From contig DATKEH010000048.1 in the NCBI GenBank assembly GCA_035546355.1, positions 1-12,124 of the forward strand: a DNA stretch of 12,124 bases, read 5' to 3'. Origin of the DNA: DATKEH01 sp035546355 (GTDB lineage: Bacteria > Acidobacteriota > Thermoanaerobaculia > Multivoradales > JAIOJS01). Both the position numbers and the translations under genes were made by a program. The notes below the pieces were generated by a model. It saw only the letters and a program-made list of their open reading frames with translations, searched no databases and was not told where the DNA came from. This document shows, piece by piece, positions 7,154 through 12,124 of this stretch. Position 1 is the first letter of the stretch, and every line of letters begins with the position of its first letter.

Positions 7154-7993
7154 GTGAGCTCGGACCTGGTCCTGGTCAAGCTCGGCGGCAGCCTCATCAC
7201 CCACAAGGGGCGGAGCTCGACGGCCAGGCCGCAGCGCCTCCGCCGCCTGGCGGGCGAGCTGGCGGCGGCGCGGCGCGACGGGATCCCGCTGCTGGTCGGC
7301 CACGGCAGCGGGTCGTTCGGCCACTTCGCCGCTGCCGCGCACGGTCTCGCCGGGAGCCGGGCCATCGGCGTGGCGGATGGGCCCGGTACCCGGGAGCGCC
7401 TGCGCGGCATCGGCCGCACGCAGCAGAGCGCGCAAGCGCTGCACCGCCTGGTGCTCCACCACCTCGAGGAGGCGGGCGCGCTGCCCTTCTCGCTGGCCCC
7501 CTCGAGCTTCCTGGTGGCGGGCGGCGGCGAGCCGAAGAAGGTACTGCTCGAGCCGCTCGAGCGCGCCCTCGACCTCGGCCTGCTGCCGGTGACCTACGGA
7601 GACGTGGTGCTGGACCGCTGCCGCGGCGCCTCCATCGCCTCCACCGAGGCGGTTCTGCTGGCCCTGGCGCGGCGACTCCTTCGCCATCGTCGCCGTATCT
7701 CGCGGGCGCTGTGGCTGGGCGACACCGCGGGCGTCCTCGACGCTGCGGGCAGCGCCGTGACGACGCTCGACGCGGCCTCCTGGAAGCACTTGCGGCCGGC
7801 GATCGCCCCACCACCGGGCCCCGACGTCACCGGCGGCATGGCGCTGCGGGTGGACTCCGCCCTCGCCCTGGCGGCGGCAGGCGTGGAATCGTGGATCCTC
7901 GACGGCCGTGACCAGCGGGTGGTACGGCGCGCCCTGCGCGGCGAGCCGGTGCCGGCGACCGTCGTGCGGCCCGTGGCAGGGGGAGCCGCGTGA
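7154..7993 (+). CDS. Isopentenyl phosphate kinase (amino acid kinase family)
   Basis: Phosphorylates isopentenyl phosphate to isopentenyl diphosphate, the last step of the archaeal-type alternative mevalonate pathway. The 279-aa product begins VKLGGSLITHKG (Lys9 and Lys18), followed by GHGSGSFGH at 49-57. The final His57 matches the substrate-phosphate-binding histidine that distinguishes IPK from other amino acid kinases such as glutamate 5-kinase or fosfomycin kinase. Further IPK-like segments are VTYGDVVLD, GDTAGVLD and DVTGGMALRV near the C-terminal ATP-binding lobe. The start is GTG at 7154, one base after the decarboxylase stop, with an AGGAGGA Shine-Dalgarno 7-8 nt upstream inside that gene. 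Its stop overlaps the next start as GTGA. The neighbouring decarboxylase and prenyl-synthase genes agree with the assignment. FomA-like kinases are the nearest alternative and are less likely in this context. Confidence 0.9.
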   Translation: MSSDLVLVKLGGSLITHKGRSSTARPQRLRRLAGELAAARRDGIPLLVGHGSGSFGHFAAAAHGLAGSRAIGVADGPGTRERLRGIGRTQQSAQALHRLVLHHLEEAGALPFSLAPSSFLVAGGGEPKKVLLEPLERALDLGLLPVTYGDVVLDRCRGASIASTEAVLLALARRLLRHRRRISRALWLGDTAGVLDAAGSAVTTLDAASWKHLRPAIAPPPGPDVTGGMALRVDSALALAAAGVESWILDGRDQRVVRRALRGEPVPATVVRPVAGGAA

Positions 7994-8928
7994 GCGCCCA
8001 GCCGCCGCCGGCCGGCCGCGCCACCGGGGATCGCATCGACGATCTCCTGGCCAAGACCAGCCGCACCTTCGCGCTGTCGATCCCCCTCCTCCCCGAGCCC
8101 ACCCGCCGGCAGGTGGCGGTGGCCTACCTCCTGTTCCGCATCGCCGACACCTTCGAGGACGCGACGCTGTGGGGACCGCGCCGACAGGGCCGCGCGCTGC
8201 TCGAGCTGGCGATGCTGCTCGCCGAAGGGAGCGAAGGGGCCGCCGCCGAGGCGAAGGCGGCCGCCTGGCGCAGCTCGCCGCCCCTGGGCCACGCCGGCTA
8301 TCTGGAGCTCCTCGAGGAGACGCCGCGGGTCGTCGCCTCGTTCCACCGCCTCGCCGCCCAGTCGCGCCACATCCTGCGACGCCACCTGCGGCGGACGCTC
8401 GCCGGCATGGCCTGGGTCGCCAGGCGGCGCCGCGGGGGGAGCGACCTGCGTCTGGCCGACCTCGGCGAGCTGCGCGGCTACTGCTACGTGGTCGCCGGCA
8501 TCGTCGGCGAGATGCTCACCGACGTCTACCTCCACGACCACCGGTCGCTGGCGCCGGTGGCGGAGGCCTTGCGGCAACGAGCGGCGATCTTCGGCGAGGG
8601 GTTGCAGCTGGTCAACATCCTCAAGGACGCGGCGGTGGACGCCGGCGAGGGGCGTGTCTTCCTGCCGCCGGGGACCCCTCGCAGCGAGGTGCTGGCGCTG
8701 GCCCGGCGCGACCTCGACGCCGCGGCCGACTACGTACTGGCCCTGCAGCAGGTCGCGGCGCCCCGCGGGCTGGTGGCCTTCAACGCCCTCCCCGTGCTGC
8801 TGGCGCGCGCCAGCCTCCAGCGGCTCGAGGCCGAAGGACCGGGGGCCAAGCTGGCTCGCCCCGAGGTCTTCGAGATCCTGGCGGCGCTGGAGGGGGCTCT
8901 CGACGCCGGCGAGCCGGTGATCAGCTGA
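7990..8928 (+). CDS. Squalene/phytoene synthase family protein, probably squalene synthase-like
   Basis: Head-to-head trans-isoprenyl diphosphate synthase of 312 aa. It begins with SRTFALSIPLLP near 24-35. The first aspartate-rich motif is DTFED at 53-57 within FRIADTFED. YCYVVAGIVGEML near 164-176 is followed by the second motif: N209, then KDAAVD at 212-217 and GRVFLP at 221-226, matching the D-x3-D that binds Mg-diphosphate. SRTFALSIPLLP and YCYVVAGIVG look more like squalene synthase than phytoene synthase, but the C30 versus C40 product and the NADPH-dependent step cannot be settled by eye. The start is GTG at 7990, overlapping the ipk stop (GTGA), with AGGGGGAG 4 nt upstream. There is no C-terminal membrane anchor. 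Likely last gene of the isoprenoid operon, its 3' end overlaps the convergent phosphorylase gene by 8 bp. A squalene product could feed hopanoids or sterols. Confidence 0.88.
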   Translation: MSAQPPPAGRATGDRIDDLLAKTSRTFALSIPLLPEPTRRQVAVAYLLFRIADTFEDATLWGPRRQGRALLELAMLLAEGSEGAAAEAKAAAWRSSPPLGHAGYLELLEETPRVVASFHRLAAQSRHILRRHLRRTLAGMAWVARRRRGGSDLRLADLGELRGYCYVVAGIVGEMLTDVYLHDHRSLAPVAEALRQRAAIFGEGLQLVNILKDAAVDAGEGRVFLPPGTPRSEVLALARRDLDAAADYVLALQQVAAPRGLVAFNALPVLLARASLQRLEAEGPGAKLARPEVFEILAALEGALDAGEPVIS

Positions 8929-10204
8929 TCCGCTCGTGGACCAGCGGCGGCGGCGCGACCGGCTCTTCGCCGAGAGCGAAGCACTGGCGGACGCGCTCCG
9001 CCAGACCCGCGTCGGGACGGCGCAGCCAGATCCTGGCCAGCTCCTCCCCGGCCTCCAGCCGCTGCCCGAGCCGTGCCCGTACCGCCAGCCCGACGCCGGG
9101 GTCGATCGCCTCGCCCTGTCGCCGCCGTCCGGCGCCGGCCTCGAGCATCAGCAGCCCCAGCTGCCGGCACGCCACCCGTTGCAGCCACCCGTCGCCGGCC
9201 GCCGTGAGCACCACCTCGTGCGGCGCCCGGCCGCACCGCGGCGCCGCCGCCCACTCCCGCTCCGCCCCCTGGGCGCGCGCCCAGCGCAGGAAGACCTCCC
9301 GCGCCTGACCCGACCGCAGCAGCGCCCGCAGGCGCTGCGCGGCGAAGTCCTCACCGCACAGCGACGCCACCTCGCGACAGAGGGCGATGGCGAGGGCCTC
9401 GAGATCTTCGGGGCCCTCGCCGGCCAGACACGCCAGTGCTTCCTCGACCTCGACGGCATGCCCGACGGTGCGGCCCAGCGGCTGGCTCATGTCGGTGACC
9501 AGGGCCGACGTCCGGCAGCCCAGAGCGGCCGCGGTGTCTACCAGCATCCGCGCCAGCGCCGTCGCCTCGTCGCGCGCCGTGAGGAAGGCCCCGTCGCCGG
9601 TCTTGACGTCCAGCACCAGGGCGGCTGCCCCGGTGGCGATCTTCTTGGACAGGATGCTGGCGGTGATCAGCGGCAGGGCCTCCACCGTCGCGGTCTGGTC
9701 GCGGATGGCATAGAGGCGGCGGTCGGCCGGCGCGATGCTGGCGGTCGCCACCCCGATGGCGATGCCGACGTTGCGCAGCAGCGCCAGACAGTCGTCGCGA
9801 TCGAGATCGAGCCGCAACCCGGGGATGGTCTCCAGCTTGTCGGCCGTTCCCCCGGTGTGTCCGAGACCGCGTCCGGTGAGCATGACGATCGGCAGGCCGC
9901 AGGCGGCGAGCAGGGGCGCCAGCACCAGCGAAGCCTTGTCGCCGACGCCGCCGGTGGAGTGCTTGTCGCACAGGTGGGGCACCTCCCGCCCCAGGGCCCA
10001 ACGCTCTCCCGACTCGAGCATCGCCCGCGTGAGGGTACGCGTCTCTTCGCCGTCCAGGCCGCGGAGCACGGCCGCCATCAGGAAGGCGGCGATCTGGGCG
10101 TCGCTCCACGAGCCGTCGGTGGCGCCGGCCACCACCGCCTGTATCTCCTCCTGGGTCAGGGACTCCCCGTCCCGTTTGCGGGCGAGGATGCGATACGGCA
10201 GCAC
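8921..10204 (-). CDS. deoA: Thymidine / pyrimidine-nucleoside phosphorylase
   Basis: Splits thymidine, deoxyuridine or uridine with phosphate into free base and (deoxy)ribose-1-phosphate for salvage; a cytosolic dimer. The product is about 427 aa, the family's usual size. It carries KHSTGGVGDK near 81-90 (phosphate site) and the family signature TGRGLGHTGGTADKLE near 110-125. The base-binding arginine, serine and lysine are in YAIRD and LITASILSKK. The start is uncertain: GTG at 10204 gives VLPYRILARKRDGESLT, like family N-termini, and has a weak GAGA upstream. TTG at 10219 would add five residues with no ribosome-binding site. Sequence cannot separate thymidine-specific DeoA from broader Pdp. 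It follows the TPR gene on the same strand after a hairpin-rich gap, and its last 8 bp overlap the convergent synthase gene. Confidence 0.94.
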   Translation of the reverse strand: MLPYRILARKRDGESLTQEEIQAVVAGATDGSWSDAQIAAFLMAAVLRGLDGEETRTLTRAMLESGERWALGREVPHLCDKHSTGGVGDKASLVLAPLLAACGLPIVMLTGRGLGHTGGTADKLETIPGLRLDLDRDDCLALLRNVGIAIGVATASIAPADRRLYAIRDQTATVEALPLITASILSKKIATGAAALVLDVKTGDGAFLTARDEATALARMLVDTAAALGCRTSALVTDMSQPLGRTVGHAVEVEEALACLAGEGPEDLEALAIALCREVASLCGEDFAAQRLRALLRSGQAREVFLRWARAQGAEREWAAAPRCGRAPHEVVLTAAGDGWLQRVACRQLGLLMLEAGAGRRRQGEAIDPGVGLAVRARLGQRLEAGEELARIWLRRPDAGLAERVRQCFALGEEPVAPPPLVHERIS

Positions 10205-10234
10205 GGGACGGTCTCGCAAAGCAGGCGGCGGCTA

Positions 10235-10261
10235 GCGGGATTCCCCCGCCGTCCGCGGGGG
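10235..10261 (-). terminator. GC-rich inverted repeats between TPR gene and deoA; possible terminator or attenuator
   Basis: CCCCCGC (10243-10249) and GCGGGGG (10255-10261) form a perfect 7-bp stem with a 5-nt loop. A competing 5-bp stem joins GCGGG (10235-10239) to CCCGC (10245-10249), so the middle arm can pair with either side. No T-run follows on the minus strand, only AATCCC. The element sits between the stop of the TPR gene and the deoA start. It may be a Rho-independent-like terminator typical of very GC-rich genomes, or a switchable structure. Confidence 0.4.
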
Positions 10262-10290
10262 CTTCGCCAGCGGCCTGCCGGTGAACGGAA

Positions 10291-11037
10291 TCAGGCCTCC
10301 GCCTCGCCCAGCTCGCGCATGCGCACGGCGGCCTGGCGGGCGAAGGGGGAATCGGGGAACTCGTCGGCGAGCCGCCGGTAGGTCTCCCGCGCTTCGTCGC
10401 CGCGGCCCAGCTGCTCCAGGGTTCGCGCCAGCTCGAACAGCGCCACGTCGCGCGGCAGGATGCCGTCGCTCGACTCCAGCGACTGGCGCAGCTCGCCGGC
10501 CACCGCCTCGCCGTTGCCCTCCTGCCGCTCCAGCGCCACCAGGCTGGTCTTCACCGCCGCCGCCAGCATGTGGCCCTTCTGCTCCTCGATGAAACCCTGC
10601 CAGAGCTGGCGCGCCTCGTCGATCCGCCCCTTCTCGAACGCCAGGCGCCCCAGGTAGACGTCGGCCACGTCCGCAGCGCCGGTGCCGCCGTACTCCTCCT
10701 GGAGCTGGCGGAAGAGCTCGCTCGCTCGCTCCGCCCGGCTCTCCTCGTCGGGGAAGGACGGCGCTAGCGGGTCGTCGGGGTCGGCCCCTTCGCCCACTAC
10801 CGGCGCCTCGGCCACCTCCAGGGCGCGCCCGAGGAACTCCGAGGCCCGCCGCTGCCGCCCTTCGAGCCAGCCGTTGACCGCGAAAGCGACCACGATCAGC
10901 AGCAGGATCGCCCCGCCGGCCAGGGCCAGCATGCGGCTGTGGGTGGCCACGTACTCGAACCCGCGAGCCACCGAATGACGGAAGCTGTCCTCCCGGATGT
11001 CGTGTTTGATCTCTTTGCGCGTCAGGCGATCGCTCAT
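10291..11037 (-). CDS. Single-pass membrane protein with periplasmic TPR domain (YfgM-like)
   Basis: 248-aa protein with a charged cytoplasmic N-terminus (about 1-35), one strong transmembrane helix at about 37-57 (LALAGGAILLLIVVAFAVNG) and a helical C-terminal domain. The acidic, proline-containing segment at 76-97 precedes TPR-like units: ASELFRQLQEEY, AADVADVYLGRLAFEKGRIDEARQLW, and DVALFELARTLEQLGRGDEARETYRRLADEFPDS near 207-240. This layout matches YfgM/PpiD-type ancillary Sec translocon subunits and the related TPR_21-type proteins; orthology is an inference from architecture. The ATG at 11037 starts 26 nt after the tRNA 3' end. No promoter is seen in that gap, so it may share the tRNA promoter. 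Only a weak AAAGGG lies upstream, about 11 nt from the ATG. Confidence 0.8.
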   Translation of the reverse strand: MSDRLTRKEIKHDIREDSFRHSVARGFEYVATHSRMLALAGGAILLLIVVAFAVNGWLEGRQRRASEFLGRALEVAEAPVVGEGADPDDPLAPSFPDEESRAERASELFRQLQEEYGGTGAADVADVYLGRLAFEKGRIDEARQLWQGFIEEQKGHMLAAAVKTSLVALERQEGNGEAVAGELRQSLESSDGILPRDVALFELARTLEQLGRGDEARETYRRLADEFPDSPFARQAAVRMRELGEAEA

Positions 11038-11063
11038 CGTGGAGGGCCCTTTCGTCGAGAGTC

Positions 11064-11140
11064 TGGTGCGGCTGGAGGGACTCGAACCCCCGACCTGAGG
11101 TTTAGGAAACCCCCGCTCTATCCTGCTGAGCTACAGCCGC
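11064..11140 (-). tRNA. tRNA-Arg (anticodon CCU), CCA encoded
   Basis: The minus strand folds into a complete cloverleaf. The 7-bp acceptor stem is GCGGCTG (5' end at 11140) with CAGCCGC (complement of 11068-11074). The D-arm is GCTC...GAGC. The anticodon stem GGGGT/ACCTC (one G-U) encloses the loop TTCCTAA, with anticodon CCT at loop positions 3-5. The T-arm is GGGGG-TTCGAGT-CCCTC (one G-U). A discriminator A at 11067 is followed by a genome-encoded CCA (11064-11066). CCU reads the arginine codon AGG, rare in such GC-rich genes. No intron and no mismatched stem pairs. Confidence 0.96.
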
Positions 11141-11156
11141 CCGCGGTCGGGCGGAG

Positions 11157-11162
11157 ATTATA
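11157..11162 (-). promoter_or_regulatory. Consensus -10 box (TATAAT) of the tRNA-Arg promoter
   Basis: A perfect TATAAT on the minus strand lies 16 nt before the first base of the mature tRNA, placing transcription start about 9 nt upstream of it. No recognisable TTGACA is found 16-18 nt upstream, where the sequence is GC-rich hairpin. In such a GC-rich region a perfect box at this spot is unlikely to be chance. It may also drive the TPR gene that follows the tRNA. Confidence 0.65.
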
Positions 11163-11189
11163 GCCGGCAGGCCGACCGCAGGCGCCGGC
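11163..11189 (-). terminator. Hairpin directly after the stop of the 11190 gene, probable terminator
   Basis: GCCGGC at 11184-11189 pairs with GCCGGC at 11163-11168, and the inner GCC/GGC extends the stem across a 2-nt bulge around a TGCGGTC loop. It begins immediately after the stop codon (complement of 11190-11192) and is followed by TATAATCT rather than a T-tract. Position and symmetry suggest termination of the upstream gene ahead of the tRNA promoter, which it abuts. Confidence 0.45.
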
Positions 11190-12124
11190 TCAGCCACCCC
11201 GCTTCCTGCGGGCGATGAACTCCTGGAGGGCGGCGCCGACCCGCGCTGCCGCCTGTTGCATGAGCTCGAGATCGAGGCCGGCGAGGTCGCGGCCGCCGCG
11301 GTCTCCGTAGACCACCGCCACCAGCCGCTGCTTCACACGGACGGGCAGCAGGACGCTCTCCCGGGGCATCTTGCCGCCCCACAGGCGGGCCAGGCGCTGG
11401 TGCGCCTCCATGCGCGGCAGAGGCCCGCGAAAGAAGGGGCTCCCCTCCCGCAGGTTGAGGAACAGGGACGGCTCATCGAAGCCGAGCCGGAAGCTGGCCA
11501 GGAGCTGCTGGTCCACGCCCTCGCCGCTGCCCATCCAGGCCGCCGCCTCCGCGCCGCGCACCATGAACAGCAGCACCCGCTCGAAGTGCTGGTGGAAGAA
11601 CTCGAGCGCGGTGAGCGCGATCTCTTCGCGCTCCTCGGCCTCGTCCAGCCGGGCGTCGAGCTCGGCGAGCGTGCGCGGCGGCTCCGGGACCTCCACCGGC
11701 CGGGTGACGGGGCCGCTCTTCTCGGTCGCGGCCGGCACCGGTTCCGGCGGGGCCTCCACCGGAGCGGGCGGGGGTTCCGGCGGTGCCATGGGAGGTGCGG
11801 TCGCTGCGGGTCCCATTGCCGCGGCAGCCTCCCGGGCTGCCGCGTCGCCCCCGGGCGAAGGCTCGGAGAGCAGCGGAGGCGGCAGCGGCTGCCAGCTGCC
11901 GGAATCGGCGGCGGCGGGCTCGCGAAGCGGCGACACCTGCGCGGCCGACACCTGCGACTTCCCGTCCTCCTGCCAGAGGTAGAGAGCGCGGTTGAGACGG
12001 TCCCAGATGCGGGTGAACCGCACCTCGACCTCCAGGCCATAGTGCTTCTCGAGGGCCTCGAGGATGCGCACCTCCGGGGCCACGTGCAAGCGCACCCGCT
12101 TGCTGGTGACGAACGCCAGCTCGT
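11190..12124 (-). CDS. Multidomain protein: possible MshEN/GspE-N-like segment, Pro/Ala linker, GAF-like domain (5' truncated)
   Basis: The frame is open to the right window edge, so the N-terminus is missing; about 310 residues are visible. They start ELAFVTSKRVRLHVAPEVRI followed by LEALEKHYGLEVEVRF, reminiscent of the GspE/MshE N-terminal (MshEN) domains that bind c-di-GMP or act in type II secretion/type IV pilus ATPases. This likeness is by eye and tentative. A disordered linker of about 90 residues follows, full of Pro, Ala and Glu. Then comes a short charged helix (LDARLDEAEEREEIALTALE), and a C-terminal GAF-like domain of about 130 residues ending in a long helix (LELMQQAAARVGAAL). 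No ATPase Walker motifs are visible, so it is not a secretion ATPase itself. A sensory or regulatory role is plausible. A hairpin follows the stop. Confidence 0.6.
   Translation of the reverse strand, partial: ELAFVTSKRVRLHVAPEVRILEALEKHYGLEVEVRFTRIWDRLNRALYLWQEDGKSQVSAAQVSPLREPAAADSGSWQPLPPPLLSEPSPGGDAAAREAAAAMGPAATAPPMAPPEPPPAPVEAPPEPVPAATEKSGPVTRPVEVPEPPRTLAELDARLDEAEEREEIALTALEFFHQHFERVLLFMVRGAEAAAWMGSGEGVDQQLLASFRLGFDEPSLFLNLREGSPFFRGPLPRMEAHQRLARLWGGKMPRESVLLPVRVKQRLVAVVYGDRGGRDLAGLDLELMQQAAARVGAALQEFIARRKRGG

Noticed and set aside
5904..7157. 417-codon plus-strand frame overlapping the decarboxylase
   Set aside because: Arg/Ala/Gly-rich out-of-frame translation of the exported-protein and decarboxylase genes.
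8936..10381. 481-codon plus-strand open frame opposite deoA
   Set aside because: Composition is shadow-like and the minus strand encodes an intact nucleoside phosphorylase with all signatures.
1..12124. Mobile elements, prophage, CRISPR arrays, toxin-antitoxin or defence genes
   Set aside because: I looked for transposase or integrase motifs, spaced direct repeats and insertion ends and saw none; gene content is core and tightly packed. The tRNA shows no duplicated 3' end next to it that would suggest an attachment site.

Overview
The window is a very GC-rich, gene-dense stretch of what looks like ordinary bacterial chromosome: core housekeeping genes, one tRNA and no mobile-element, phage or CRISPR signal. 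GC-rich third codon positions create long antisense shadow ORFs almost everywhere. GspE/MshEN-like plus GAF-like architecture, a YfgM-like TPR membrane protein, a full CinA and a mevalonate-type isoprenoid module would fit a deep-branching Gram-negative lineage such as Acidobacteriota or a delta-proteobacterial/Myxococcota relative. That placement is an inference; no rRNA is present to settle it.

Left half, minus strand (1-4998): a compact, probably polycistronic block read cinA > thpR > plsY > gpsA > guaA. cinA/thpR and thpR/plsY overlap by four bases (GTGA), plsY/gpsA are 7 nt apart and gpsA/guaA 11 nt apart. It joins a nucleotide-repair/salvage protein (CinA), a 2H RNA phosphodiesterase (ThpR), the first steps of phospholipid synthesis (GpsA makes sn-glycerol-3-phosphate, PlsY acylates it) and GMP synthase. 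guaA runs off the left edge, lacking only its last few codons.

Centre, plus strand (5038-8928): divergent from cinA, with only 39 bp between the two starts, is an exported protein with beta-propeller-like repeats. Both starts lack a Shine-Dalgarno sequence and have a TANNNT box just upstream, suggesting leaderless transcripts. After a 108-nt gap containing a C(UUCG)G hairpin comes a tight isoprenoid operon: a diphosphomevalonate decarboxylase-family enzyme, isopentenyl phosphate kinase (IPK) and a squalene/phytoene synthase-family enzyme. Decarboxylase beside IPK is the gene pair expected for the archaeal-type alternative mevalonate pathway (phosphomevalonate > isopentenyl phosphate > IPP). 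The third gene would use the resulting prenyl diphosphates for C30 or C40 products. This is the most interesting part of the window.

Right part, minus strand (8921-12124): a 5'-truncated gene with a possible MshEN-like start, a Pro/Ala linker and a GAF-like C-terminus; a hairpin after its stop; a consensus TATAAT box; tRNA-Arg(CCU) with encoded CCA; a YfgM-like single-pass membrane TPR protein 26 nt after the tRNA; a hairpin-rich gap; and thymidine/pyrimidine-nucleoside phosphorylase, whose 3' end overlaps the convergent synthase gene by 8 bp.
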